The notes under the pieces were generated by a model. It ran no database searches. It was not told where the DNA came from and saw nothing but the letters and a program-made list of their open reading frames with translations. A program made the translations under genes and the position numbers. Of a stretch of 35,011 nt of DNA, positions 23,907 through 32,417 are shown piece after piece. Origin of the DNA: JBHPHA01 sp042569905 (lineage in GTDB: Bacteria; Patescibacteriota; Minisyncoccia; Moranbacterales; UBA9337); contig JBHPHA010000011.1 in the NCBI GenBank assembly GCA_042569905.1, positions 1-35,011 on the forward strand. The letters run 5' to 3'. Positions within the stretch are counted from its first letter, which is position 1. Each line of letters begins with the position of its first letter.

Positions 23907-24692
23907 ATGAATAATATTAAAAAAATTCTACTGGCTATATGTTTTTCATTCTTTTTAATTCAATGTGATCGAGTACCGATTCAGGAGGTAAGCGAGCAGT
24001 CTGTGGTTGATGAATCCCAGACTCAGGTAGATAACGCTGTTGTCTCTAGTGGTGTTGGAATTGCTCAATATCAAAATTGGATAGGATCTATTGATGGTCA
24101 AGATGTGAGTCTTGAGCCTGCTGATCTGTTAGCTAGAAATTTTTATCTGGTTTTTGATGGATCGGGCAGTATGAGTGGGTCAAAGAATCAGCAAGCTAGA
24201 GCAGCAACTATTGATTTTATTAACAGTCTGCCTGGCGATGTTAATCTGGGATTACTTGTCTTTGATAGTGAAGGATGTTTTGAGAGGATTCCCATTCAAA
24301 GACTGACTGATGAAGCTAAGGTGAAATTTACTCAATATGTTTCTCAGATCCCAGCTGACGGCGGCACTCCATTGCACGATGCGATCGAGCTTTCAAGAAG
24401 AAGTTTAGTGGTTCAAGCTAAAAGGCAATTGGGGTACGGAGAGTATAATGTCGTAGTGATTACTGATGGAGATGCTGAATTTGGTCAAGATCCAACAGAT
24501 GTAATTGACTATATTAACGAAAAAACCTTGATTATAGTGAGGACAATCGGTTTTATGATAGGAGAAGGGCATGCACTGAATCGGCCTGGGGAGACTTTTT
24601 ACTCCACAGCCGGTGATCAAGAGTCTTTGTTGAAAGCCTTGAATAGTGTTTTGGCTGAAGCTCCGAGCTTTGATGTTGCTGAATTTAAGTAA
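23907..24692 (+). CDS. Lipoprotein with a von Willebrand factor A domain
   Basis: 261 residues. The signal peptide ends with a lipobox-like LIQC (Cys20), giving an outward-facing lipid-anchored protein. A vWA domain occupies about 78-255 with a complete MIDAS: DGSGS at 84-88, Thr154 in GGTPLHDA and Asp187 in ITDGDAEFG, so metal-dependent ligand binding is expected. Such domains serve as adaptors or scaffolds, and outside-facing ones often bind envelope proteins. It sits between the two SBP/OmpA fusion genes, which suggests it scaffolds them. AAGGAGG lies ahead of the ATG. A weak hairpin follows the gene. Confidence 0.88.
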   Translation: MNNIKKILLAICFSFFLIQCDRVPIQEVSEQSVVDESQTQVDNAVVSSGVGIAQYQNWIGSIDGQDVSLEPADLLARNFYLVFDGSGSMSGSKNQQARAATIDFINSLPGDVNLGLLVFDSEGCFERIPIQRLTDEAKVKFTQYVSQIPADGGTPLHDAIELSRRSLVVQAKRQLGYGEYNVVVITDGDAEFGQDPTDVIDYINEKTLIIVRTIGFMIGEGHALNRPGETFYSTAGDQESLLKALNSVLAEAPSFDVAEFK

Positions 24693-24720
24693 TATCAGTT
24701 AATGCAGTAATTAAGAGAAG

Positions 24721-24756
24721 AGGGGTGGCAAGAATATTTGTTGCCCCTTTAATTTT
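24721..24756 (+). terminator. Weak hairpin/terminator after the vWA gene
   Basis: AGGGG...GCAA pairs with TTG...CCCCT with several G-T wobbles, followed by TTAATTTTA. It may be leaky, allowing read-through to 24781. Confidence 0.45.
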
Positions 24757-24780
24757 AAACTCTGGTAAGGAGGAATAAAT

Positions 24781-26334
24781 ATGCCTGCTAAAGTAATTAG
24801 GGCAGCTCTACTTTTAGTGATAGGAGTTATAGCTGTTTTTACCTTTTCCTTAGTTGATCCTGTTTTGGATGAGCAAGGAAAAAAAGATGTGTCCAATGCA
24901 TCAAAAAGTAAGGGAAATATTACCGTTGCTGTTGATAATTGGATAGGTTACTTTATGCTCAGAGCATCTGAGATGAAGGGATTTATGAGGAAGCGTGGTT
25001 GGAATGTAGTGATTCGGAATGAAGGTGATGCTGTTGATTACAAGGAAAGAATGAGACAGCTTGAGGCCGGTGAAATTGATTTTGCTGTAATGACTGTGGA
25101 TTCATATATTCTCAATGCTGCGCAGTTTAATTTTCCTGGTGTGATCGTGATGGTTATTGATGAATCTAAAGGTGGAGATGCAATTCTTGCGAATCGTAAC
25201 AAGCTCACTACTCTTGATGACATGAAGGGGAAAAATTTGAGAGTTGGATTTACTCCAAATAGCCCAAGTCATCATTTTGCAAAGGCTACTTCGAATTATT
25301 TTCGAATTCCTGAGCTTTTGGATGGGTTTACCGAAACTGATGGTTCTACGGATGCTGTTGACCGATTACTTAAAGGAGATCTTGATGTGGTCGTTGCTTG
25401 GGAATCAGATGTTTCAAGAGCGTTGGAGAATCCTTCAATTATAAAGCTTATGGGAACGGAGGATACTAAAAATCTGATCGTGGATATTTTGGTGGTCAAC
25501 ACCGACTTTGCTAAAGAAAATCCCGAAGCAGTTGAACTTCTCGTAGATGGATCATTTAGAGCGCTTAAGAAATATCGGGACAATCCTGATGCTTTGAAAG
25601 CTGAAATAAAGGATGAAACTGGTTTTTCTGATGAGCAAATCGATTCGATGCTTGGTGGTGTTGAATGGGTTAATCTGACTGATAACTGTGAGAAATGGTT
25701 TGGAGTAGATTCTTCTGGTGGATATGGCGGAGAATTTGGACTGGCCGACACTATTGATGCTACTATTGGTTTGTTGAGGGATGTTGGTGATTTTTCAAGT
25801 AATCCTATTCCTGACGAAAATCCGGACAGATTGATTAATGCTAGTTTTTTGGAGAAGTTGTGTTCAAATAACTCCTTTGGTATTACGGTTCCTGGAGAGG
25901 GCGCTGTTGCTTCAAGTGAGACTGAGGCTTTTCCACCTCTTAGTGAGAACGGATGGAATTCCCTTGAAGAAAAGGGAACGCTGGGAATGGATCAGATTGT
26001 ATTCGGATCTGGAAGTTATGAGCTGAACTTGATTAATAAGAACATTATTGATAAAGCTGTTGCTAATCTGTCTCATTATCCTAAGTATTATTTGATTGTT
26101 AAGGGTCACACTGGTTTGCGTGGCGACAAGGATGCGAACATAGCTCTATCACAAGAACGGGCTGATTCGGTTGTTCGTTACAGTAAATTGGCACACGGAA
26201 TTGATCCTAATAGAATTAGAGCTGTTGGTCTTGGCGGAGAAGAGCCATTACCTCGAGGACGCAATGAATCTAAGCGATCATACGGATATAGACTTCCTAG
26301 GGTGGAGTTGGTTCTCGCAAGAGAAATTTATTAG
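24781..26334 (+). CDS. Membrane-anchored substrate-binding protein fused to an OmpA-like domain
   Basis: 517 residues. An N-terminal membrane helix (about 6-25, VIRAALLLVIGVIAVFTF) lacks a lipobox and is probably an uncleaved anchor. Residues about 47-350 are a NMT1/TauA-like type 2 binding fold: ITVAVDNWIGYFMLRASE, AGEIDFAVMTVDSYILNAAQ, DDMKGKNLRVGFTPNSPSHHFA, KGDLDVVVAWESDVSRAL and ILVVNTDFAKENPEAV. The OmpA-like end (403-517) has LIVKGHTGLRG and ALSQERADSVVRY. The position of the usual ligand Asp in GHTD is Gly445, while Arg460 is kept, so peptidoglycan binding may be altered. AAGGAGG precedes the ATG. Organisation parallels the 22218 protein, but sequence similarity between them is low. 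Confidence 0.83.
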   Translation: MPAKVIRAALLLVIGVIAVFTFSLVDPVLDEQGKKDVSNASKSKGNITVAVDNWIGYFMLRASEMKGFMRKRGWNVVIRNEGDAVDYKERMRQLEAGEIDFAVMTVDSYILNAAQFNFPGVIVMVIDESKGGDAILANRNKLTTLDDMKGKNLRVGFTPNSPSHHFAKATSNYFRIPELLDGFTETDGSTDAVDRLLKGDLDVVVAWESDVSRALENPSIIKLMGTEDTKNLIVDILVVNTDFAKENPEAVELLVDGSFRALKKYRDNPDALKAEIKDETGFSDEQIDSMLGGVEWVNLTDNCEKWFGVDSSGGYGGEFGLADTIDATIGLLRDVGDFSSNPIPDENPDRLINASFLEKLCSNNSFGITVPGEGAVASSETEAFPPLSENGWNSLEEKGTLGMDQIVFGSGSYELNLINKNIIDKAVANLSHYPKYYLIVKGHTGLRGDKDANIALSQERADSVVRYSKLAHGIDPNRIRAVGLGGEEPLPRGRNESKRSYGYRLPRVELVLAREIY

Positions 26335-26347
26335 CATATGACTATAT

Positions 26348-26381
26348 TGGCTCACTTTGAATAAAGTTGAGCCATTTTTTT
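26348..26381 (+). terminator. Terminator after the second SBP/OmpA gene
   Basis: TGGCTCA...TTT pairs with AAAG..TGAGCCA around GAAT, followed by TTTTTTTT. Confidence 0.85.
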
Positions 26382-26404
26382 AACCCATAAACGAGGTAAC
26401 TGTT

Positions 26405-26959
26405 ATGTTGTTAAATAGAATGGGATTGTTATTTTTGTTGCTGGTAGCTTTGTTTATTTCGGCTTGTAGTAGTAGTAACCCAACTGATGCTGAGCTGAAA
26501 AAGGGAGAGAATTTTGATTTCTTTAATGAACATGGAGTGATTACTGAAAAGGCTATAGGTTATTTTGAGTCGGAGATGGATCGTGATGACGCTCATCTAA
26601 AAAGGATTGCTGCTAGAAGCGAAGGAGAAGCTTACTATTCCATCACTATCAGAAGAGGTACATCTAGTATAATGCTGAGGGGCGTTTCTAGATCAATGTA
26701 TGAAAGGAATGCTGTCGGAGATGAATTGCCATTGAGGATAGTAATCACGGAAAAAACGTTGTATGAAATTGAAGGAACTGTGATGGATATGCAGGCTGAT
26801 CTGGATGATGAAAAGTGGTCTGTTGTTGTTGAAGATTTTGGGAAGCATAATGTCTATCCTGTTATTCCTGAGGTTTATTATAATAAAGAATTGATATTTA
26901 TTGGGAAGAGATATCCACTACCTCTTCCTCCTGAATTGGAGCAATTTGAGCTTCAGTAG
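26405..26959 (+). CDS. Small lipoprotein of unknown function
   Basis: 184 residues. The signal peptide ends with a clear lipobox (ISAC, Cys21) followed by SSSNPTD, so the mature protein is outward-facing and lipid-anchored. The rest is beta-rich and mixed-charge: YYSITIRRGTSSIMLRGVSR, LPLRIVITEKTLYEIEGTVMDM, VYPVIPEVYYN. There is no cysteine beyond the lipobox and no recognisable domain. It lies between two strong terminators, so it may be its own unit or depend on read-through. Only GAGGT precedes the ATG, a weaker ribosome site than its neighbours have. Its neighbourhood suggests that it works with the SBP/OmpA and vWA proteins. Confidence 0.7.
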   Translation: MLLNRMGLLFLLLVALFISACSSSNPTDAELKKGENFDFFNEHGVITEKAIGYFESEMDRDDAHLKRIAARSEGEAYYSITIRRGTSSIMLRGVSRSMYERNAVGDELPLRIVITEKTLYEIEGTVMDMQADLDDEKWSVVVEDFGKHNVYPVIPEVYYNKELIFIGKRYPLPLPPELEQFELQ

Positions 26960-26977
26960 CAAGTAAAATAAAAATGC

Positions 26978-27016
26978 AAAACGCTTTTGGTGTAAATACA
27001 CCGAAAGCGTTTTTTG
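26978..27016 (+). terminator. Strong terminator after the small lipoprotein gene
   Basis: A 16-bp stem (AAAACGCTTTTGGTGT with ACACCGAAAGCGTTTT) around AAAT, followed by T's. Confidence 0.92.
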
Positions 27017-27044
27017 TATTTATAGCTAAAATGGATTTTAGCTA

Positions 27045-27074
27045 TTGACAAATTTGTAGATAGTATGCTATAAA
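27045..27074 (+). promoter_or_regulatory. Promoter of the coiled-coil/telA operon
   Basis: TTGACA (27045-27050) and TATAAA (27069-27074) are 18 bases apart, with TGC before the -10. It lies 72 bases upstream of the first ATG. Confidence 0.75.
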
Positions 27075-27145
27075 GGATAGTCAGGTATTGATGCCTGTTT
27101 GTTGTTTTGACAAAAAAATAGAACATATAGACAAAGGAGGAAGAA

Positions 27146-27982
27146 ATGGCAAGTAAAGGGTTTCAAATTGTTTCAAAGGACTTGTCTCAAAAGTCTTTGG
27201 GTACGCAAGTTTTTACGGAGGTGAGTAGTAGCGCACTTACGCTTTATCCTATTGCGATAAGCGGTGTGTGTGTAGCTGCTGGTTTCCTTGTTAATTCCGT
27301 TGCATTTTTTATTGCAGTCGGAGCTGGCGTTATCGGTGTTGCTCATTGGACCTTTAAGTACTTTTTTCAGTACAATAAGGTGGCCAATAATATCCAAAAA
27401 GTTCACAGAAAAGCTTTCGAGAGAGAGCTTCAATTGGGCGTTGAGGATATAGCAGAAAAGCTTAGCGTAGTTGGTCAACGGAGACCTGCTAAGCAAGCCG
27501 ACTATCTTTATAAAGGATATGTGCGGCTAAAGGCGAATTTGAAAAAAAATGTCAGTCCTGAAAAGATTGAATATGAGCAATACCTTGGACATGCTGAGGT
27601 TATGTTTTTTCAAGCAATTCAGAACTTGAGATTGATTCATGAAAACGTTGAGAATATGGAGCTTATTGATATTGAAGATTCTATGGATCGAATCCGGGAA
27701 TTGGAAGATCAATCTGGAGATAAGAGTAGGGAAGTAGCGTTACAATATCAACAAATTCAACTTGTTAAGGAGGCAAAAGAGCATATAGGTGAATTGACAA
27801 CGGAAATAGAAGGAGCTATTACAGCTTTAACCGAAGTAGCGATGAGTATTTCAAATACTGCATTTACGAGTGAAAGCATCAAGCAGGATCTCAAAAAAGC
27901 TACGGGTAAGTTTATGGACGTTGCCAGAATGAATAAGGAAATTCGTGACAGAGTTCAAAAGACGATGAAGGAACTTTACTAA
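27146..27982 (+). CDS. Membrane coiled-coil protein, putative TelA partner
   Basis: 278 residues. The N-terminal 30 residues are hydrophilic. Two adjacent membrane helices follow (about 33-75, TLYPIAISGVCVAAGFLV and FFIAVGAGVIGVAHWTF), then about 200 residues of charged alpha-helix with heptad character, including a long stretch from residue 165 to 275. It contains no enzyme motif. XpaC-type two-helix membrane proteins often accompany telA, and this may be a distant relative, but I see no clear family motif. It is separated from telA by 64 bases without a terminator and has a perfect AAAGGAGG. It probably forms a membrane platform for TelA. Confidence 0.62.
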   Translation: MASKGFQIVSKDLSQKSLGTQVFTEVSSSALTLYPIAISGVCVAAGFLVNSVAFFIAVGAGVIGVAHWTFKYFFQYNKVANNIQKVHRKAFERELQLGVEDIAEKLSVVGQRRPAKQADYLYKGYVRLKANLKKNVSPEKIEYEQYLGHAEVMFFQAIQNLRLIHENVENMELIDIEDSMDRIRELEDQSGDKSREVALQYQQIQLVKEAKEHIGELTTEIEGAITALTEVAMSISNTAFTSESIKQDLKKATGKFMDVARMNKEIRDRVQKTMKELY

Positions 27983-28046
27983 AAACCATTTTTATTGACG
28001 GCGAGATATCCTCGCTGAATCGAAAAACTGAAAAGGAGAACATATC

Positions 28047-29267
28047 ATGACAGAACTTAATTTAGACCTCACAGGAAGCAACGGTAGTGATAAAGTTGAA
28101 GTTGATGAGTTGAAAGAAAACAATACTCCCGACCTTAATTTGAATGTAGCTACTTCAGAAAATCTTCCAGCAGAACTTCCTGACGATTTTCGAATAAAGT
28201 CGTTGGAGGGCGAGAAAATCAAGAACATGATAGAGATCTTACCCGAGCATGAGGCTGAAATTGAAAGAGTTGTCGGTAATTTTGATATAAATGACACAAA
28301 TCAAGTACTGATGTTTGCGGTTCCCCAACAGACAAAGCATGGGGAATTGCTGGAGCAGTTAATGGGAAATCGGTCTGTTGATGATATGGAGGCTGCTGGT
28401 GATGTCTTGATACGTCTTAAAACTGGCGCAAGTGTGGCTGGTATTAATGAAATGAAGGAGGAATTGACGGGAAAGAATTCTAGACTAGGTAGATTTTTCA
28501 AGGGTCTTGTGGGTATAAAGTCTGCAATTGAAACTTTTGTCGAAAGGCAAAAGAGCTTACAGACGATTATCACGGACATAAAGAGTGAATCAAGAAAAGT
28601 GATGGCGGGATTAGTTGAGGCTAATGCTAGGAATGATATAATGTATAAATCCGTTGGGGATAATTTTTACGTTCTGGGAATATACATTCATTGCGGAGAA
28701 ATGATTCTTGAACGCGCTCGTGAGGAATTGATCCTAGTTTATCAAGAAGCTGAGAGGTCGAATAATCCGATGAAAATTGGTGAACGTGATGATTTGAGAA
28801 ATCAGATCACCGATTTTGATGTTCGTTTGTTTGAATTGAAAGCGGCTTGGGTATCAGCTCCTATGACCATGAAGGAAATTCGCATGGCTCAGAGAGCAGG
28901 TAGGATCAGTATGCAGGGTCTCGTCAGGAATATGACGACAAACTTGAATGAACTTCTTTCGACCATCAACATTATCCTATCTCTTTGTGACACTAAAAAG
29001 GCTCAAGAAAACTTCCGTAAAGGTCAAGAAATGGCCGATGAACTTGGAAAAACTAAAGGAGATCTTTTGGGTGAGGTTTACCTCGAGTCTGCGAAGCAGC
29101 AGTCCAGTGTTGTGGATGCTGTGGACAGATGCGAGAATCAGCTTAGGAATATCTTAAGCATCTGCGAGAAGGCAGAAACTATTAGGCGGGAGGATGCTAT
29201 AAAGAGAGTCGAGGGAGAAGAGAAGCTTGCTGGTATGGTTGAGGTCTTTCGAAAAACATCTCTTTAA
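28047..29267 (+). CDS. telA: Toxic anion resistance protein TelA family
   Basis: 406 residues, all-alpha, cytosolic. The order of features follows the TelA family (PF05816): an acidic variable N-terminus, then IEIL-type helices, LGRFFKGLVGIKSAIETFVERQ-type segments, a middle DNFYVLGIYIHCGEMILER, the conserved FDVRLFELKAAWVSAPMTMKEIRMAQRAG (matching the family block that ends in helices contacting membrane partners), and a closing VDAVDRCENQLRNIL. TelA members are linked to tellurite, colicin or antimicrobial resistance and membrane stress, but the mechanism is unknown. A partner membrane coiled-coil gene precedes it. AAAGGAG lies ahead of the ATG. Confidence 0.85.
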   Translation: MTELNLDLTGSNGSDKVEVDELKENNTPDLNLNVATSENLPAELPDDFRIKSLEGEKIKNMIEILPEHEAEIERVVGNFDINDTNQVLMFAVPQQTKHGELLEQLMGNRSVDDMEAAGDVLIRLKTGASVAGINEMKEELTGKNSRLGRFFKGLVGIKSAIETFVERQKSLQTIITDIKSESRKVMAGLVEANARNDIMYKSVGDNFYVLGIYIHCGEMILERAREELILVYQEAERSNNPMKIGERDDLRNQITDFDVRLFELKAAWVSAPMTMKEIRMAQRAGRISMQGLVRNMTTNLNELLSTINIILSLCDTKKAQENFRKGQEMADELGKTKGDLLGEVYLESAKQQSSVVDAVDRCENQLRNILSICEKAETIRREDAIKRVEGEEKLAGMVEVFRKTSL

Positions 29268-29323
29268 GTTCAAAAATAGGCTCGTGAAGGAAGCATGACC
29301 TGCTTGCATTAGACCTATGTTAA

Positions 29324-29355
29324 ATCAATTTGTCGCAATCTTGCGGCAAGTTGAT
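29324..29355 (+). terminator. Hairpin between telA and the binding-protein gene
   Basis: ATCAATTTGTCGCAA pairs with TTGCGGCAAGTTGAT (two G-T pairs). The run after it (CTATTTATAATC) is a poor T-tract, so it may be a processing or partial-termination signal. Confidence 0.55.
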
Positions 29356-29389
29356 CTATTTATAATCTCAAGAAAAGGAGAGTTCAAAG

Positions 29390-30445
29390 ATGAATAGAAA
29401 GTTGATTACAATTCTTTTGGCAGTAATGATGCTGTTTGGCGGAGCTGGATTGGCTTCTGCTAAAACAGCCCGAATCGCTTGGTCGCATTATACCGGTTGG
29501 GAAGTGTGGCAGTATATTAAGGATTCTGGAATTATGGCCAAATGGGCCAAGAAATACGGATACGACGAAATCGAAATCGTATTTGTAGGGAGTTATCCGG
29601 GAAGTATTGATCTGTATAATAATGGTGACTTTGATGGATGCACAATGACTGTTATGGATGCGTTGATGGGTCCGGCTATTAATGGAATTGACTCCACTGT
29701 GTTGATCGTGGGTGATTTCTCTAACGGTAATGATGGAATCGTTCTTATAAATGGTCAGTCTGTGAAAGACTTGTTCGGACGAGACCTGTTATTAGTGCCA
29801 TATTCAGTTACTCATTACATGGTCGCTAGAGCACTGGGCATGAATGGCATGACTGAGCGGGACTTGAACTTAATAAGCACCGATGAAGATTCTATTGTTG
29901 ATGCATTTAAGTCGGATGCAAGATCTAATCCCAAAGCCGCTGCTGCTACCTGGAATCCGTTCTTGATGAGTATAAGAGAGGTGAAGAATGCTAATTTAGT
30001 ATTTGATTCATCGAAGATTCCTGGTGAGATCATTGACACATTGGTAGTTCGTACTGATGCTGATGAAGGTCTTAAAAGAGCTTTAGTCGGTGCTTGGTAT
30101 GATGCCATGAAGATTATGTCAAATAGTCGTTCCAAGTTAGGTAAAGATGCTTTGAAGGCTATGGCAAAATCCGCTGGCGTAACTCCGCACGGATTTAAGT
30201 CTCAATTGAAAACCACTCGGATGTTCTATTCGCCAAATGAGGCAGTAAGATTTGTAGAAAGTCAAAAATTAAAAAAGACTATGAATTATGTTCGAGAATT
30301 TATTGGTAGTCAGCGTCTTTATATTGACGGTTCTGCTGATTCAAATGTGATTGGAATTCAGTTTTCGGATGACTCTATTGTGGGGGATCCGAATAATGTT
30401 AAACTCCGGTTTCCTTCTGAATATATGGAAGAAGCTGGAAAATAA
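29390..30445 (+). CDS. ABC transporter substrate-binding protein, urea-carboxylase-associated (urea/guanidine-like) type
   Basis: 351 residues. A signal peptide (about 1-24, ending GLASA) precedes a type 2 binding fold. The arrangement SHYTGWEVWQYIKDSGIMAKWA, NNGDFDGCTMTVMDALMGPA, VLIVGDFSNGNDGIVL, VPYSVTHYMVARALGMNGM, ATWNPFLM and FDSSKIPGEIIDTLVVRTD matches, from memory, the family annotated as the putative urea ABC transporter binding protein next to urea carboxylase. Urea carboxylase is now known to act on guanidine, so guanidine or a related compound is possible. No carboxylase gene is in this window, so the substrate is open. It is flanked by hairpins on both sides, allowing expression separate from the permease. 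GGAGAG precedes the ATG. Confidence 0.85.
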   Translation: MNRKLITILLAVMMLFGGAGLASAKTARIAWSHYTGWEVWQYIKDSGIMAKWAKKYGYDEIEIVFVGSYPGSIDLYNNGDFDGCTMTVMDALMGPAINGIDSTVLIVGDFSNGNDGIVLINGQSVKDLFGRDLLLVPYSVTHYMVARALGMNGMTERDLNLISTDEDSIVDAFKSDARSNPKAAAATWNPFLMSIREVKNANLVFDSSKIPGEIIDTLVVRTDADEGLKRALVGAWYDAMKIMSNSRSKLGKDALKAMAKSAGVTPHGFKSQLKTTRMFYSPNEAVRFVESQKLKKTMNYVREFIGSQRLYIDGSADSNVIGIQFSDDSIVGDPNNVKLRFPSEYMEEAGK

Positions 30446-30471
30446 CCTTTCACTGTTTATTGAATAAAATG

Positions 30472-30508
30472 AAGCACTTCTTTGAAATCAAAGAAGTGCT
30501 TATTTATT
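30472..30508 (+). terminator. Terminator after the binding-protein gene
   Basis: Perfect 14-bp stem (AAGCACTTCTTTGA with TCAAAGAAGTGCTT), AA apex, then ATTTATT. Confidence 0.88.
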
Positions 30509-30619
30509 ACAAAAATGCAAATATATTTATATTGAATATAATGTAGGTATATTTGCCTTGATGTGATGAGAGGTGATGTCTTTTGAAAACTTAATAATAA
30601 ATATTAATGGAGGTCTAAG

Positions 30620-31447
30620 ATGAAACGTCCTATTTTTTTGGGTGTTAATGCGGAGCCAAATAGGTTTATGGTAATTATTTTATTCATGATCCCTTTTTTG
30701 CTGTCCGTAGGTGTTTATCATATTTGGTCTAGCAATGAATTAAAAAAGAATCCAAGTAATAAGCTTTCACCTTCTATTTCAAAGATAGTGAAGACTACAA
30801 AGGGATTGTTTTCTGAAAAAGATGAGATAAGAGATGAATATCAATTGCTTGAGGATACTGTTGCTAGTCTTAAGCGAATTGGTGGTGGACTAGGACTGGC
30901 AATGTTAGGGGGATTGACAATAGGTATTATTATGGGGGTTTTCCCTGGAATGAATGCATTGTTATTTCCTTTTGTGACTTTTTGCTCTATTGTTCCGCCA
31001 TTGGCAATTTTGCCAATTTTATTGATTATGTTTGGTGCTGATGAGATGGGTAAAATTGTATTGATTTTTATTGGCACATTTTTTGTCATCACTCTCAGTA
31101 TTAGGACAGCTGTGAGGGACATTCCGAGGCAGCAACTTGTAAAGGCTTTTACTTTAGGAGCTTCTACATATCAGTGGATTTTCAGGATTGTTTTACCTCA
31201 AGTAATTCCAAGGCTCATTGAAGCAACAATAATTTCTCTTGGTCCAGCGTGGATTTTTTTAATTTCATCGGAGATTATATTGTCTTCGCATGGATTGGGT
31301 TATCGAATATTTCTTATGCGTAGGGGGCGTGCAATGGATGTTATTATTCCCTATGTTCTATGGATGACTATTCTTGGCTTTTTGATGTTTTGGATCTTGA
31401 AAAAAATAATGCAGTGGAAATATTCTTGGTATTTGGAATCTAAGTAG
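30620..31447 (+). CDS. ABC transporter permease (TauC/SsuC-like)
   Basis: 275 residues, about six membrane helices. After the first helix (about 15-35) there is a periplasmic loop of about 50 residues with Lys/Glu-rich sequence. The permease core follows. The EAA-type coupling motif is AFTLGASTYQWIFRIVLPQV, about residues 174-193. Helix patterns FCSIVPPLAILPILLIMFG and LGPAWIFLISSEIILSSHGLGY are typical of nitrate/sulfonate/taurine-type importers. It would form the membrane channel with the ATPase encoded 13 bases downstream. GGAGG lies ahead of the ATG. Together with the 29390 binding protein this completes an importer. Confidence 0.9.
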   Translation: MKRPIFLGVNAEPNRFMVIILFMIPFLLSVGVYHIWSSNELKKNPSNKLSPSISKIVKTTKGLFSEKDEIRDEYQLLEDTVASLKRIGGGLGLAMLGGLTIGIIMGVFPGMNALLFPFVTFCSIVPPLAILPILLIMFGADEMGKIVLIFIGTFFVITLSIRTAVRDIPRQQLVKAFTLGASTYQWIFRIVLPQVIPRLIEATIISLGPAWIFLISSEIILSSHGLGYRIFLMRRGRAMDVIIPYVLWMTILGFLMFWILKKIMQWKYSWYLESK

Positions 31448-31460
31448 GGAGGATGTAAAT

Positions 31461-32291
31461 ATGATTGTTATTAGTGAAATTGTGAAAAAATACGGTGACA
31501 AGAAAATCCTTGATAAGATTAGTCTTAGAATTAGTCCTCAGGATTTTATAACTGTCGTTGGTCCAAGTGGTTGCGGTAAAACGACATTACTTAAGTTGAT
31601 ATTAGGTCAGGAACTAATTACTTCTGGTACTATCAAGATTGATAATAAGGAGATTGGCTTTGCGGATCCTTCAAGAGGTGTTGTTTATCAGAAATATTCA
31701 CTCTATCCGTACCTTACGGTTATGGATAATGTTTTGCTGGGTCCGCAGTTGGTAAATGGGTACTGGAGATGGCGTAAGAATAAAAAAGAGATTATGAAGG
31801 AAGCCATGTCTTACCTTGATAGGGTTGGATTAGTAGAGCACGCTGATAAATATCCTCACGAGCTTTCTGGTGGAATGCGACAGAGATCAGCTATTGCTCA
31901 AGCATTGATTATGAAACCCAAGATTCTTTTGATGGATGAGCCATTTGGTGCGCTTGATCCTGGAACAAGAGAGAGGATGCAAGTTTTTGTGACGGAGCTG
32001 TGGGAGGAATTTGGAATGACAATTCTTTTTGTGACTCATGACTTAGAGGAAGCAATTTTTTTGGGAAGTCGTATTATTGCAATTTCTCAATACTATACTA
32101 ATGGATCCAAGGATATGGATAGTGGTAAAGGCGCTAAGGTGGTTTTTGATGAAAATTTGGGGTGGGCAAAAGCAGGAACGAGTATTAAAGCATCGCCTGT
32201 TTTTGGAGAGCTGCTTCAAAACATCAGAAGATCTGCATTTAATCCCAAATACCTACAGCATATCGATGAATTTAATAAAAAACACGAATAG
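31461..32291 (+). CDS. ABC transporter ATP-binding protein (TauB/SsuB-like)
   Basis: 276 residues with every ABC motif intact: Walker A GPSGCGKTT near residue 34, Q-loop VYQKYSLYP, signature LSGGMRQR, Walker B ILLMDEPFGALD and H-loop VTHDLEEA. Closest, by motif, to the nitrate/taurine importer ATPases. The C-terminal extension of about 50 residues (after AISQYYTNG) is longer than in minimal members and includes NPKYLQHIDEFN. It follows the permease by 13 bases with GGGAGG ahead of the ATG, and a strong terminator ends the unit. It powers the permease/binding-protein pair. Confidence 0.93.
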   Translation: MIVISEIVKKYGDKKILDKISLRISPQDFITVVGPSGCGKTTLLKLILGQELITSGTIKIDNKEIGFADPSRGVVYQKYSLYPYLTVMDNVLLGPQLVNGYWRWRKNKKEIMKEAMSYLDRVGLVEHADKYPHELSGGMRQRSAIAQALIMKPKILLMDEPFGALDPGTRERMQVFVTELWEEFGMTILFVTHDLEEAIFLGSRIIAISQYYTNGSKDMDSGKGAKVVFDENLGWAKAGTSIKASPVFGELLQNIRRSAFNPKYLQHIDEFNKKHE

Positions 32292-32307
32292 TTAAGTTTG
32301 TGCACGT

Positions 32308-32345
32308 AACAAGGTTGATATAATATATTAACCTTGTTTTTTTAT
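32308..32345 (+). terminator. Terminator after the ABC transporter operon
   Basis: AACAAGGTT and AACCTTGTT (with partly paired ATA/TAT inside) are followed by TTTTTTTATT. Confidence 0.88.
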
Positions 32346-32373
32346 TGACAAATCTTTTTACTTATGGTAATAT
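32345..32373 (+). promoter_or_regulatory. Promoter of the 32418 microprotein gene
   Basis: TTGACA (32345-32350) and TAATAT (32368-32373) are 17 bases apart, beginning directly at the end of the previous terminator. Confidence 0.75.
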
Positions 32374-32417
32374 ATTAAATCAGGTAAAAGTAGTTTTTAT
32401 TAAAAAAAGCAGGGAGT

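Noticed and set aside
29268..29389. Possible guanidine riboswitch before the urea/guanidine-like binding protein
   Set aside because: Only a simple hairpin is visible; none of the conserved ykkC-class sequence blocks can be recognised.
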